Assembly: GCA_964624635.1 (NCBI GenBank) | Contig: CAZUXM010000001.1 | Coordinates: forward strand, 1 to 64,000 | Direction of reading: 5' to 3' | Origin: JANWKQ01 sp964624635 | Lineage (GTDB): Bacteria > Bacteroidota > Bacteroidia > CAIKAF01 | Length of the DNA: 64,000 nucleotides | Shown here: in pieces, positions 44,080 to 53,536 of the stretch | Layout: every line of letters begins with the position of its first letter | How positions within the stretch are numbered: position 1 is the stretch's first letter | Translations under genes and position numbers: made by a program | Notes under the pieces: model-generated | The model's database searches: none | Seen by the model: the letters and a program-made list of their open reading frames with translations, nothing else | Told to the model about the DNA's origin: nothing

Positions 44080-44394
44080 ATGGCCGTTATAACCGTCAAC
44101 GATTCTTCGTTTCAAAACGAAATAAATTCTCACCAAAATGTAATAGTAAAATACTTTGCTGATTGGTGTGGATCATGTAAACTATTTGCCCCCAAATTTA
44201 AACGTTTATCAAATGATGAACGTTTTACTCATATACACTTTATAGAAGTAAATGCTGAAGAAAGCCCTGAAGCTCGTAAAGCTGCCGGAGTTGACAACCT
44301 GCCTTTTTTTGCTAGTTTCAAAGATGGAATATTAGCTGAAGGTTCAGCAACCAGCAAGGAAGAAGTAGTAGTAGCAATGCTTGAAAAATTATAA
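44080..44394 (+). CDS. Thioredoxin-family protein with CGSC active site
   Basis: 104 residues. FADWCGSCKLFAPKF holds redox cysteines Cys30 and Cys33 with Ser in place of the usual Pro between, and DNLPFFASFKDG carries the cis-proline. Cytoplasmic, no signal. The Pro-to-Ser change is expected to shift redox potential. Cotranscribed with the 79-residue protein 11 nt downstream. Confidence 0.88.
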   Translation: MAVITVNDSSFQNEINSHQNVIVKYFADWCGSCKLFAPKFKRLSNDERFTHIHFIEVNAEESPEARKAAGVDNLPFFASFKDGILAEGSATSKEEVVVAMLEKL

Positions 44395-44405
44395 TCATAA
44401 GAAGA

Positions 44406-44645
44406 ATGAAAGTTGCCTCTATAAAACTCCTGATTGATAATTATACAATAGAACAATTACAACAAGCAGAAGAAACACTCTATAACGAAGCACCACTTCC
44501 TATAGAAGTAGAAGGAAAAGATGAAGGTGAAAAACTGACTCATATATTAGCTGCCATCGAAATTTTAAAAGACATGACCAACGGGAATGATTATAAAACA
44601 GCGTTAAGAAATTACTCGTCAAGAGTAAGAAATTCCATTAACTAA
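44406..44645 (+). CDS. Small conserved-looking protein downstream of thioredoxin
   Basis: 79 residues: MKVASIKLLIDNYTIEQLQQ, an acidic PIEVEGKDEGEKLTHILAAI stretch, and a basic tail ALRNYSSRVRNSIN. Mostly helical, soluble, no Cys. I do not assign a family. Its stop directly abuts the convergent NdpA-like stop with zero spacing. It may be a partner or substrate adaptor of the thioredoxin. Confidence 0.65.
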   Translation: MKVASIKLLIDNYTIEQLQQAEETLYNEAPLPIEVEGKDEGEKLTHILAAIEILKDMTNGNDYKTALRNYSSRVRNSIN

Positions 44646-45692
44646 TTACTCTTCGCTATTATAATACAACTTATAATAATGCATTTTCTTTTTCTCGTCG
44701 TAACCTCTTTCTAAATTATTCGCATTTCCATGTACATATACATGAAAATTACGATCTAATTTAATTACACTACGGAAAAATTTCTGTGAGTTTTTTTCAA
44801 CCGCAGGTTGAGATATCTGGAAACGTTCTAACTGAGGTAAATGTTTTTCCTCATCAAAACTTTCTTTATAGCTTACAAATGCATCCGCCATATCAGGCTC
44901 AATGATTACTTCTTTAGCAAAGGCTTTAGCATCAAACACGTCAGTATTCATAAAATACTCATTCGATTTTTGTAAAAATGCCAACTGATCTTCTTTGGTA
45001 GCTTCATTTTCAGGACTCAAATAATCTTTACTGAAACCTTGCATCATTTGCATATACTGGGTAGTCATAAAATACTCTGTATCTACCGGAACTAACCCAA
45101 GGAAATCTGTTTTCCAATATAAAGCAGCATTAATGTTTGAATTGGAATCAATCATTACTGCTTTGTAACCCTCATTTTGGTATGTATCGTAAATGATACA
45201 TCCTTTATCCAGTTTAAAAAGATTAAGCCCTTGGTCTGTTTTCATTTCAGCTTCATCTGCCTTTCTGCGAATTTTAATGAAAGTATCTTTATGTTCTGAC
45301 TTAAAAATACCAATAGCATTTACCACTTCATCTTCAACAATACAATCACGAATGTAGGTTACAAAAAACTCCCCACCTTTTATTTTTTTATTGGTTCCAC
45401 ATTGGAATAAAAATTGAGCCAACTCTTTTGACTTTGCATGAAAATTAGCCGGCTTTTCAAAAATTTCTTTTACGATTTTTGCGGTAGCTCCGTTTTCCGG
45501 ATCCTGAAAACAAAAGAAGGCTTCTCCTTTAAAAGAAGAAAACAAATAGGTTTTTAAAGCCTCGTATAATGATTCATCGTTTAACTGAAACTGATTATCC
45601 GTAACAATTAATTGTTCTCCTGCTGCCTTATTTCCTACAAAGTGAACAGATAATTTTTCTATGCTGGTTTGCTCAAAGCTAATAATACTCAT
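44646..45692 (-). CDS. Nucleoid-associated protein NdpA-like
   Basis: 348 residues. NAIGIFKSEHKDTFIKIRR, NLFKLDKGCIIYDTYQNEGYKAV, NAALYWKTDFLGL and the C-terminal region YDEKKKMHYYKLYYN resemble the nucleoid-associated (YejK/NdpA, PF04245) family of Bacteroidota. It probably binds chromosomal DNA. Role otherwise unknown. Confidence 0.8.
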   Translation of the reverse strand: MSIISFEQTSIEKLSVHFVGNKAAGEQLIVTDNQFQLNDESLYEALKTYLFSSFKGEAFFCFQDPENGATAKIVKEIFEKPANFHAKSKELAQFLFQCGTNKKIKGGEFFVTYIRDCIVEDEVVNAIGIFKSEHKDTFIKIRRKADEAEMKTDQGLNLFKLDKGCIIYDTYQNEGYKAVMIDSNSNINAALYWKTDFLGLVPVDTEYFMTTQYMQMMQGFSKDYLSPENEATKEDQLAFLQKSNEYFMNTDVFDAKAFAKEVIIEPDMADAFVSYKESFDEEKHLPQLERFQISQPAVEKNSQKFFRSVIKLDRNFHVYVHGNANNLERGYDEKKKMHYYKLYYNSEE

Positions 45693-45820
45693 AACATCTA
45701 AATTTTTTAGGAAAGCGAAAGTAAATAATTCAAAGCTTCTGAAAGTGCAGTTATAAACAGGAAAATACGAATGTTAATATCTTTAGATTGCTCAATTTTT
45801 AAACGAAACTTCCTCATTTA

Positions 45821-45850
45821 TTGGCACATTTATAAATATTGCTACTTTTA
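45821..45850 (+). promoter_or_regulatory. Bacteroidota-type promoter for the sugar permease operon
   Basis: TTG at 45821-45823, 19-nt spacer, TACTTTTA (45843-45850), close to TTG-N19-TAnnTTTG. It puts transcription start about 20 nt ahead of the ATG at 45875 and excludes the TTG at 45839 as a start, since that lies inside the promoter. Confidence 0.6.
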
Positions 45851-45874
45851 AGCCACCTAGTGAAGAATTTGCCT

Positions 45875-47278
45875 ATGAACAACAGATCCCTGCCTATATT
45901 GATTTCAGTATTTTTCTTTTGGGGATTTGTAGCTGCCAGTAATGATATTTTAATACCTGTTTTTAAAGAAAAGTTGAGTTTAAGTCAGGGACAATCTCAA
46001 ATGATATCCTTTGCCTTTTATGTAGCATATACAGTAGGATCTATTATTTATTATATCATTTCTAAAATTCTTAAGCAGGATATTCTCAATCGTATTGGAT
46101 ACAAAAATGGGGTAGCTCTTGGCTTGGTTATTTCAGCATTAGGAACTTTATTGTTTTATCCGGCTGCTGAACAGGCATCATTTACATTGATGATTTCAGG
46201 ATTATTTATTGTTGGGTTAGGATTTTCATTGCAACAAACTGCCGCCAACCCATTAGCCATTGTTATGGGTGATCCTAAAAAAGGGTCACAAAGATTAAGT
46301 TTGGCAGGTGGTGTAAACAATATAGGGTCAACCATTGCGCCACACCTGGTAGCTTTTGCCATTTTCGGCAGTTTAGGAGCTCATACTACATTAGAAAGTA
46401 TTGATGGGGTGAAAATACCTTATTTGATATTAGGAGCTGCTTTTATAACACTAGCTTTCATTTTTAAGATTTCCAAATTACCCAATAAAATTCCGACAAT
46501 TAATGATGATAATTCGCAAAATGAAACTTCATCAAAAAAATCAGCCTTAGCATATCCTCAACTCATATTAGGGATGATAGCCATCTTTGTATATGTTGGA
46601 GTGGAAGTGGCAACCGCAGGAAATTTAGCTGAGTTCATGCGAATTAATCTTGGTGTAGAAACCCAAAGTGCAGTGCCTTATGTCTCGTTATTCTGGGCAA
46701 GTTTAATGATTGGAAGATGGACTTCTTCAGCAAGTGTATTTAGTAGCTCAAGCACTGGTAAAAATATTTTAAAAATTCTGCTTCCATATTTAGCATTTGG
46801 GTTTTTCCTATTGGTAAGTTGGATCTTTTCTAACATTAACATTTCGCAATTTGTATTTTACTTCCCAGTAATACTCATTATGATTATTGGTGATTTTTTA
46901 AGTAAAGGAAATCCTGCACGACAGCTTCTATTGTATTCCATTTTAGGAATAACGGCATTAATGATTGGAATCCTAGCCAATGGATGGGTAAGTGTTTATG
47001 CGTTTGTAAGTGTAGGATTATTTTGTAGCACATTATGGCCATGTATATTTACATTGGCTATTAAAGGCCTTGGAAAACACACCAATGAAGGATCTGGATT
47101 TTTGATTATGATGATTATGGGCGGAGGGTTTATTAGCATTTTACAAGGGTATTTGGCATCAGATTATTTATTAGGCATACAATGGAGTTATATAGTTGGG
47201 GTAGCATGCTTTATTTATCTGGCATTTTACGCAATAGTAACCAAAGGAATTTTTAAAAAACAGAACATAGAGTTATAG
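45875..47278 (+). CDS. Sugar permease of the FucP/GluP-type MFS group
   Basis: 467 residues, about 12 helices. FFFWGFVAASNDILIPVFKEK at the N-terminus and GLGFSLQQTAANPLAIVMGD, the GGVNNIGSTIAPHL motif, are typical of the fucose/glucose/galactose:H+ symporters. ATG 45875 follows a good promoter. It is followed six bases later by a ROK kinase, the normal companion of a hexose importer. Confidence 0.88.
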   Translation: MNNRSLPILISVFFFWGFVAASNDILIPVFKEKLSLSQGQSQMISFAFYVAYTVGSIIYYIISKILKQDILNRIGYKNGVALGLVISALGTLLFYPAAEQASFTLMISGLFIVGLGFSLQQTAANPLAIVMGDPKKGSQRLSLAGGVNNIGSTIAPHLVAFAIFGSLGAHTTLESIDGVKIPYLILGAAFITLAFIFKISKLPNKIPTINDDNSQNETSSKKSALAYPQLILGMIAIFVYVGVEVATAGNLAEFMRINLGVETQSAVPYVSLFWASLMIGRWTSSASVFSSSSTGKNILKILLPYLAFGFFLLVSWIFSNINISQFVFYFPVILIMIIGDFLSKGNPARQLLLYSILGITALMIGILANGWVSVYAFVSVGLFCSTLWPCIFTLAIKGLGKHTNEGSGFLIMMIMGGGFISILQGYLASDYLLGIQWSYIVGVACFIYLAFYAIVTKGIFKKQNIEL

Positions 47279-47284
47279 AGTAGC

Positions 47285-48196
47285 ATGAAATATTTTGCAG
47301 GCATTGATATAGGAGGAACCAACACTACTTTAGGCATCATTAATGAAACCGGTAAAGTGATAGAAACCTATCAATTTTCTACCAGGGCGTATGAAAGTCC
47401 TGAAAAATTTGTTGATGATATCGGGAATAAACTTTTAGAATTAAAACCTACTTATTCGTTAGAAGGAGTAGGTATTGGTGCACCTAACGGAAACTATTAT
47501 ACAGGTACCGTTGAATTTGCACCAAATTTACCGTGGAAAGGTAAAATCGCCCTGTCAGTTTTATTTACTCAAAAAACCAATCTTATTTGCAAAGTAACCA
47601 ATGATGCCAACGCAGCTGCAGTAGGTGAAATGAAATTCGGTGGGGCTGTAGGAATGAAAAACTTTATCATGGTTACCTTAGGAACCGGTGTAGGTAGCGG
47701 TATTGTAGTTGATGGAAATATTGTATTGGGTCATGATGGTTTTGCCGGTGAGTTAGGGCATATTACCATGCTCCCCGGAGGAAGACAATGTGGTTGTGGC
47801 AGAAAAGGTTGTTTGGAAACTTATTGTTCGGCAGGTGGAATTAAACAAACTTATGAAGAGGTTTCTAAAACCGAATTTCCACATGATAAAAAAATAGATT
47901 ACCTGGCTGAATTAGCAGAAAAAGGAGATAAAAATGCTGTAGCAACTTTTGAGATAACCGGACAGATTTTAGGGATGGCGCTTGCCAACACTTCTGCTCT
48001 TACTTCACCTGAAGCCATATTTTTATTCGGAGGACCTTTACACTGTGGAACTCATTTAACGGATCCGATTAAAAAACATTTTAATGATAATTTATTGGCA
48101 ATCTTCGCAGGAAAAATTAAAATTCTAAATTCTCTTTTACCCACCAATCATGCTGCTATTTTAGGAGCCGCTTCATTGGTAAAAGAACCTCATTAG
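47285..48196 (+). CDS. ROK-family sugar kinase
   Basis: 303 residues. AGIDIGGTNTTLGII (phosphate-binding), GIGAPNGNYYTG, NDANAAAVGEMKFGGAVG, MVTLGTGVGSGIVVDG, and the zinc motif GHITMLPGGRQCGCGRKGCLE (CxCGxxGCxE) identify it. It phosphorylates glucose, mannose or N-acetyl amino sugars with ATP. It is cotranscribed with the permease. Confidence 0.9.
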   Translation: MKYFAGIDIGGTNTTLGIINETGKVIETYQFSTRAYESPEKFVDDIGNKLLELKPTYSLEGVGIGAPNGNYYTGTVEFAPNLPWKGKIALSVLFTQKTNLICKVTNDANAAAVGEMKFGGAVGMKNFIMVTLGTGVGSGIVVDGNIVLGHDGFAGELGHITMLPGGRQCGCGRKGCLETYCSAGGIKQTYEEVSKTEFPHDKKIDYLAELAEKGDKNAVATFEITGQILGMALANTSALTSPEAIFLFGGPLHCGTHLTDPIKKHFNDNLLAIFAGKIKILNSLLPTNHAAILGAASLVKEPH

Positions 48197-48313
48197 GAAA
48201 AAATAAATCTAAATTTTTTTAGTATCATCATACAGTCAAAGACTCAAGAAAATATTGTAAAATGATATTACGATTATTTCAAGTATATTTACAAGCTCCC
48301 TAAATAAATTCTC

Positions 48314-49297
48314 ATGAGCTCAAGAAGAAGCTTCATTAAAAAAATCGGACTTGGCACTGTTGCTGTTCCACTTGTTGGATGTATTGAAAAAACATCTCCG
48401 TTGGTTTTTGATGGCAACATCAATAAACCTATTATTCTTTCCACTTGGCCTTTTGGTCAAGTAGCTAATCAGGCAGGTTGGGATATTTTATCTAAAGGGG
48501 GAACTGCTCTCGATGCAGTTGAAGCTACTGCAAAATTTGTAGAAGCTGATCTTACTCAAAAATCTGTAGGTTTGGGGGCTCTACCTGATAGAGATGGTTT
48601 CGTTACATTGGATGCCTGCATCATGGATGAAAAAGGAAATTGCGGTTCGGTGATGTTTCTTGAAAATATTTTACATCCGGTTTCAGTGGCACGAATGGTA
48701 ATGGAAAAAACTCCTCATGTTCAATTAGTAGGTTCCGGTGCACAACAATTTGCTTTCGACAATGGTTTTCCAAAACATCCAGCTCCTACAGAAAGTTCCA
48801 AAAAAGATTGGGAAAACTGGTTAAAAAGCTCAGGTTATACTCCAAAGTCTGATATCAATAATCATGATACGATTGGTGTAATTGCCTTAGACCAAAATGG
48901 AAATGTGTCAGGGGCATGTACCACTAGTGGGCTGGCATATAAAATGAGAGGTCGCGTAGGTGATTCACCTATCATTGGGGCTGGTTTATTTGTTGATAAT
49001 GAAATAGGGGCTGCCACCGCTACGGGTACAGGAGAAGAGGTTATTCGTATTTGTGGTACACACTTAGTAGTTGAACTAATGCGTCAAGGATACTCCCCTG
49101 AAAATGCTTGTAAAGAAGCAGTAGAAAGGATTATTAAACGGAGTCCTAGATATAATAAAGATATGATTGTTGGGTTTATTGCCATCAATAAAAAAGGCGA
49201 ATACGGAGCATATGCTACCCGCAAAGGTTTTGAGTACGGAGTATATGATAATAAAGGAACCGTTTTAAAACCTGCATCGTTTATCGAGAAAGAATAA
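48314..49297 (+). CDS. N4-(beta-N-acetylglucosaminyl)-L-asparaginase, Tat-exported
   Basis: 327 residues. MSSRRSFIKKIGLGTVAVPL is a twin-arginine leader ending in a lipobox-like PLVGC. NNHDTIGVIALDQNGNVSGA gives the Ntn-hydrolase nucleophile Thr186 after HD, and RGRVGDSPIIGAGLFVDN with TATGTGEEVIR are substrate and oxyanion regions. It cleaves the GlcNAc-Asn link of N-glycopeptides after autoprocessing. With a sugar permease and ROK kinase next door, it likely feeds glycan-derived sugar into the cell. Confidence 0.88.
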   Translation: MSSRRSFIKKIGLGTVAVPLVGCIEKTSPLVFDGNINKPIILSTWPFGQVANQAGWDILSKGGTALDAVEATAKFVEADLTQKSVGLGALPDRDGFVTLDACIMDEKGNCGSVMFLENILHPVSVARMVMEKTPHVQLVGSGAQQFAFDNGFPKHPAPTESSKKDWENWLKSSGYTPKSDINNHDTIGVIALDQNGNVSGACTTSGLAYKMRGRVGDSPIIGAGLFVDNEIGAATATGTGEEVIRICGTHLVVELMRQGYSPENACKEAVERIIKRSPRYNKDMIVGFIAINKKGEYGAYATRKGFEYGVYDNKGTVLKPASFIEKE

Positions 49298-49303
49298 TAA
49301 TAT

Positions 49304-49633
49304 ATGATTACCTGGCAGGATTTTGAAAAGTTAGACATCCGTATTGGAACCATTATTGACGTAAATGATTTTCCTGAAGCCAGAAATCCTGCATATCAAT
49401 TAACAATTGATTTTGGTGAATTAGGTGTAAAAAAATCTTCTGCGCAGATAACCGCATTATATACAAAAGAAGAACTATTGCATAAACAAATTATGGCAGT
49501 GATTAATTTTCCACCAAAGCAAATTGGTAAATTCATGAGTGAATGTTTAGTTATGGGAATCTATGGTGATAATCAACAAGTAATTCTACTACATCCTGAA
49601 AGAAAAGTAAAAAATGGAAGTAAAGTGGGGTAA
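49304..49633 (+). CDS. csaA: CsaA-like tRNA-binding domain protein
   Basis: 109 residues. FEKLDIRIGTIIDVNDFPEA with the KSSAQITALYTKEEL and FPPKQIGKFMSECLVMG segments match the CsaA/YtpR tRNA-binding (OB-fold) family, full length. It may be a chaperone or tRNA-binding factor. Starts seven nt after the glycosylasparaginase gene. Confidence 0.87.
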   Translation: MITWQDFEKLDIRIGTIIDVNDFPEARNPAYQLTIDFGELGVKKSSAQITALYTKEELLHKQIMAVINFPPKQIGKFMSECLVMGIYGDNQQVILLHPERKVKNGSKVG

Positions 49634-49643
49634 ATATAAAAAT

Positions 49644-51038
49644 CTATTTTTTCACCACAACCGCTTCGCCTTCTTTGCCAAAATAACTTATCCAACAAAC
49701 ATTCAACCAACTACTCGGATTATCAGTAACTTCATAATACGAAATAGTTTTGGGTACACTTTTTATAGGAATAAACTCAATAGTATCATTGGTAGAATTC
49801 ATTAAAGTATATCTGTTTTTCATTTCAAAGTCAAAATTTTTTGCTCTACCTGTAATCAAGTCCATACTGCAATAAAAGCCATTTTTTACAAACAGAAAGC
49901 AGCCAAATGTTAATACAAATAATAAAACAACTGTTCGCTGCTTAGGAATTTGAATACTGGAAATCCTTTTTCCCCAATGAGAGAACCAAACCGATAAATT
50001 GAGAAACCAGATAAAAATAAAAAACCAATAGGCTACATTAAGAGTCCTATGTTGTCCTAGTATCCCCGTTGCCCAATAGGCAGGGAATACACAAATAAAT
50101 ATTGTTAGAGGTAATAATAGAAGTGAAATATACCTGTGTAAATAAAATTTCTTTTGAAACAATGGAACTTTTATAACCAGTTTTCGATGGATAAAAACCC
50201 ATGCAAACGACATGATCCATAATGGTGGAGATAAAACAAACATTACAAAAAACCTGCCTGTTTGTGCCAATGAAAAGCCCAACGAATACCAAAACTGATG
50301 GCTCTGTGAAAACTGATTTTCTCTTACAGCGTTTCCCGGAGCCATTAATACCAAAGATGACCCCAAAATAGTGATCATTACCAGGAGAATGGTATACCTA
50401 TAATGTTTAAGCTTAAATATTTGCACGATCATAAAAACCGTCATGTTAAACCCCACCAGTAAAAACATCAATACTTCGTTAAAGCCCATACAAAAGATGA
50501 GCACCGGAGTAAGAATCAATACATGGAGGAGTTTACTTTTAAACACGCATTGATTATGATAAAAACGATACAATAAAGTGATATAATATGTAACAAAAAT
50601 GCACCCCAATAAATAGGTTACAGCACCCGTATACCAATACAATCCTTCGGATATGATGGGCATATTGTACATAAATAAAAGCACAAGCAAAATGGAACTC
50701 AATTGAATTTCTCTTTTTTCAAGCACCTTGTTTAATAAGCTTCGAAGTAAAAAATCTATTGATAACCACATCAGTAATATCAATATCCATGGAATGAATT
50801 TGTAGAGTGTAAATGAATCCCATTTGAGGGGTCCTGATAAAACGAAAAAATTAGAAGTATATCTTCCACTCCAGGTTAAATACTGTTCCAACCAGCCTGA
50901 AAACAAATCTTGTTTTTGAGAGATGAATCCATATACAAAATCATCTGCATTAGGATTGTTGAAAAAACAAATAAGCAAATAAGGTATCAATGCCAGAGGC
51001 AATAACAGAATGAATATTTTTTTTAATTGGTTACTCAT
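49644..51038 (-). CDS. DUF6056-like polytopic membrane protein (possible GT-C glycosyltransferase)
   Basis: 464 residues with about ten membrane helices. NPNADDFVYGFISQKQDLF and WLEQYLTWSGRYTSNFFVLSG give an Asp-rich loop after the first helix, a feature of GT-C glycosyltransferases and DUF6056 proteins. It may transfer a sugar from a polyprenyl donor. Start overlaps the upstream esterase-like gene by four bases (ATGA), so they act in one operon. The exact reaction is unknown. Confidence 0.65.
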   Translation of the reverse strand: MSNQLKKIFILLLPLALIPYLLICFFNNPNADDFVYGFISQKQDLFSGWLEQYLTWSGRYTSNFFVLSGPLKWDSFTLYKFIPWILILLMWLSIDFLLRSLLNKVLEKREIQLSSILLVLLFMYNMPIISEGLYWYTGAVTYLLGCIFVTYYITLLYRFYHNQCVFKSKLLHVLILTPVLIFCMGFNEVLMFLLVGFNMTVFMIVQIFKLKHYRYTILLVMITILGSSLVLMAPGNAVRENQFSQSHQFWYSLGFSLAQTGRFFVMFVLSPPLWIMSFAWVFIHRKLVIKVPLFQKKFYLHRYISLLLLPLTIFICVFPAYWATGILGQHRTLNVAYWFFIFIWFLNLSVWFSHWGKRISSIQIPKQRTVVLLFVLTFGCFLFVKNGFYCSMDLITGRAKNFDFEMKNRYTLMNSTNDTIEFIPIKSVPKTISYYEVTDNPSSWLNVCWISYFGKEGEAVVVKK

Positions 51039-52264
51039 TCACACAAAAAGTCTTTGTTGTATTTGATTAATTTACTACAGGTTACATCTCTGATAATAAT
51101 TGAAGCATCATACATTAGTTTTACATTAGAAGGATATTTATGAGGTATTCCGTTAACATATTTCCTGTCATCTATATTTTTACTCTCAATAAAATAAGCT
51201 TTTGAACTAAATTTTCCGTAAACCATTTCAAAGCTGGTTTTTTTGTTGTTCAAATCATTACATGATTCATATCCAAGTCCAAATTTACCATCCCGGGCAT
51301 AGAACCCAATTACATATGATTCGTTAGAAATTTTTTCAGGTAAATAATATCCAATAGATGCTCCCCCATTCCATGTGGAAGGATTTCCTATTTTACTGAT
51401 ATGGGCATTATGTGCCCAAACAATTATCTTTCTGTTAGTGTATAAAGTGTCAGAAATAAACTGAAGGTTATCTGTCATTATCTTGTCACGGGGATGATAG
51501 CTGATATAATAGTTGGGGTTTTTAAGGTCATTACTGGAAGACAGTACTTGTAAGTTTGCTTCTATGGCCTTTCTGAATATCGTTTTTTTAATTTTATCAA
51601 GAGTTTGTAAAGCATCTATCTCATTCCATATTTTTTTATATTGTTTTGAAACCTCTATAGCTACAGAATCTAAATATGCCTTTTTAGTATAATCGTTATT
51701 CAAATAAGCTTTACTTTTAATGCTCCAAAAATTATATAACATGACACTATCAAGTTCGGAAAGTTTTTTTGATAATGAATAATTATTTAATACAATATTT
51801 ATTTGATCCGAATTCAAATATAAAGCCCCATAGTTAGGGTCTACTCCTGCTATGTCTATTTGGTTTTGCCTGATATAATCCATCATTTCACAATTCCCTT
51901 TTACCCTCCAAATACCCATTAAACTGTGAACCAGCATTCTCATGCCTGTTAAAGAATCTTTTACTAGATTTGTTAATCCACAGGCTGCTATGCCACTTTC
52001 AAAAACCACTACATCAAACCCGTGCTTTTGATGTAAATATTTGATCATTCTAAATTTTAGTTGATTAAATTCATTAATCCCATGTTGACTTTCGCCCAAA
52101 AAAATAATTCTTTTATTTTTAATTAAAGGAGATATAAATTCAAGATCTGTGAAGTCATCAGAGGAAGTGGATAAAATTTCCGAACCGGAAAGAATTTGTT
52201 TTTGTGCAGATATTCTTCCTGATATTAACAAATAAGAAAAGAATATCAATAAAATATATCTCAA
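51035..52264 (-). CDS. Erythromycin-esterase-like protein, secreted
   Basis: 409 residues with signal peptide (ending RISAQ). IIFLGESQHGINEFNQLKF, VVVFESGIAACG, VWAHNAHISKIG and GYYLPEKI match the erythromycin esterase (PF05139) family, including catalytic Glu/His. Periplasmic location makes resistance unlikely as the main role; it could hydrolyse an ester on a lipid or glycan. It is coupled to the DUF6056 gene. Confidence 0.78.
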   Translation of the reverse strand: MRYILLIFFSYLLISGRISAQKQILSGSEILSTSSDDFTDLEFISPLIKNKRIIFLGESQHGINEFNQLKFRMIKYLHQKHGFDVVVFESGIAACGLTNLVKDSLTGMRMLVHSLMGIWRVKGNCEMMDYIRQNQIDIAGVDPNYGALYLNSDQINIVLNNYSLSKKLSELDSVMLYNFWSIKSKAYLNNDYTKKAYLDSVAIEVSKQYKKIWNEIDALQTLDKIKKTIFRKAIEANLQVLSSSNDLKNPNYYISYHPRDKIMTDNLQFISDTLYTNRKIIVWAHNAHISKIGNPSTWNGGASIGYYLPEKISNESYVIGFYARDGKFGLGYESCNDLNNKKTSFEMVYGKFSSKAYFIESKNIDDRKYVNGIPHKYPSNVKLMYDASIIIRDVTCSKLIKYNKDFLCE

Positions 52265-52337
52265 AATCCAGAAGTAAACATGACTCTAAATTATAATATT
52301 TACTTATAATTGAAAGTTTTTAGCAGAACAAATAAAA

Positions 52338-52721
52338 TCAATTGATTTTATTCCCTGTAAATCCAATAGTAGTTCCCGTAGTTACATACTGCCAGGTAAG
52401 GATGCCAAAATCGTTAGTGGTAGATCCCGTAAGTGTACCTATACCATCCACTTTATTTAAGCTATAACCACTCCCTGATTCTTTAAAAGTAATATTGGTT
52501 AAAGTTGTACTTGGTCCACTATTGAGTGAATAGCGTAGCTCTATTAAAGTGTCGCCGGTAGCAACAAGGTAGGTAGTAGCAGGTCCGCTGGTAGCTCCCA
52601 TGGTGTAATTACCGTTATAGTTTTTAGAACCTAGTTTACCTCCGGGCGAGGATGGATTGGTATTACAACCTATTAATATCAACCCGGCTAAGATGGTTAG
52701 GGAATAAATGACTTTTTTCAT
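52338..52721 (-). CDS. Small lipoprotein of unknown function
   Basis: 127 residues, lipobox LILIGCNTN (Cys19). The rest is rich in Gly, Ser and Thr with beta-strand character (YTMGATSGPATTYLVATGD). No family recognised. Flanked by short AT-rich spacers. Confidence 0.6.
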   Translation of the reverse strand: MKKVIYSLTILAGLILIGCNTNPSSPGGKLGSKNYNGNYTMGATSGPATTYLVATGDTLIELRYSLNSGPSTTLTNITFKESGSGYSLNKVDGIGTLTGSTTNDFGILTWQYVTTGTTIGFTGNKIN

Positions 52722-52829
52722 ATGAATGAATTATACTATAAAATTATTGTTTAGTTGTTATAAATCATCATACAATTTCTGTAATAACCTTTTTAGTTCA
52801 TGAATGAAGATTGAAATCCGTTCAGTCGC

Positions 52830-53534
52830 CTATTCTATGACTTGATATTTGCTCCACTGATGTGGTGTCCCTAAAAGTTCAACCTGCAATTGGTAAAAAT
52901 AAAAACCCATTCCCCGACTGGGAACATTATCATAATATTTACAGATTTTTTTATCCCAGGCTATTGAAATGAAAGTATCCTTAAACTGTTGGTATATAGA
53001 GTCTGAATAAATGTCTTTATTAAATTCTATTGTATTATAACAACGGATAATCTGGATAAGTTCTGTTTTAGTTAAGTATAATACTTCCGTTTTCATACTT
53101 TCAGTAGCATGTTCAATTTGTCGATCAAAAATATTTCGAGTAATGGTTACTACTGAATCCATATTGGGTTTGGGTAATACATCGTATCTTTTTTTACTAT
53201 TATAAAACCAGGAGTTTGCACTTAATTTATAATCATACATCAGATTCAGATCAATTAAAAAAGAATCGCCATCTAGTAAATAGTACTTATTTATAGTTCC
53301 ATGCGAATTTTCTCTATTGATTAAAATCTCGACTGTATCATTTTTGATGATATAATTTCCTGTAAGTTCAGTGTTTCCATAATGGCCTGATGATGTTCTT
53401 TTACAAGTGCCATCTTTATAGAATTCAAAACTCCACGTTGTTCTAGCCCACTGACCTGAAAAAGTTTTTTCGAATGTTTGAGAAAACAAAGATGTACCAA
53501 CAAAAAAAAGTAGAATTAAAACAAATATTTTCAT
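52830..53534 (-). CDS. Secreted protein of unknown function
   Basis: 234 residues with signal peptide (to LFSQ). The first half (FSGQWARTTWSFEFYKDGTC and TGNYIIKNDTVEILIN) looks like a small lipocalin-like beta barrel; the second half is helical, unassigned. It lies two nt downstream of the next gene, likely in the same operon. Confidence 0.6.
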   Translation of the reverse strand: MKIFVLILLFFVGTSLFSQTFEKTFSGQWARTTWSFEFYKDGTCKRTSSGHYGNTELTGNYIIKNDTVEILINRENSHGTINKYYLLDGDSFLIDLNLMYDYKLSANSWFYNSKKRYDVLPKPNMDSVVTITRNIFDRQIEHATESMKTEVLYLTKTELIQIIRCYNTIEFNKDIYSDSIYQQFKDTFISIAWDKKICKYYDNVPSRGMGFYFYQLQVELLGTPHQWSKYQVIE

Positions 53535-53536
53535 TT

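Noticed and set aside
51035..52264. Acquired macrolide resistance gene
   Set aside because: Family match is real but it has a signal peptide, sits in a coupled operon, and shows no mobile element or base-composition break.
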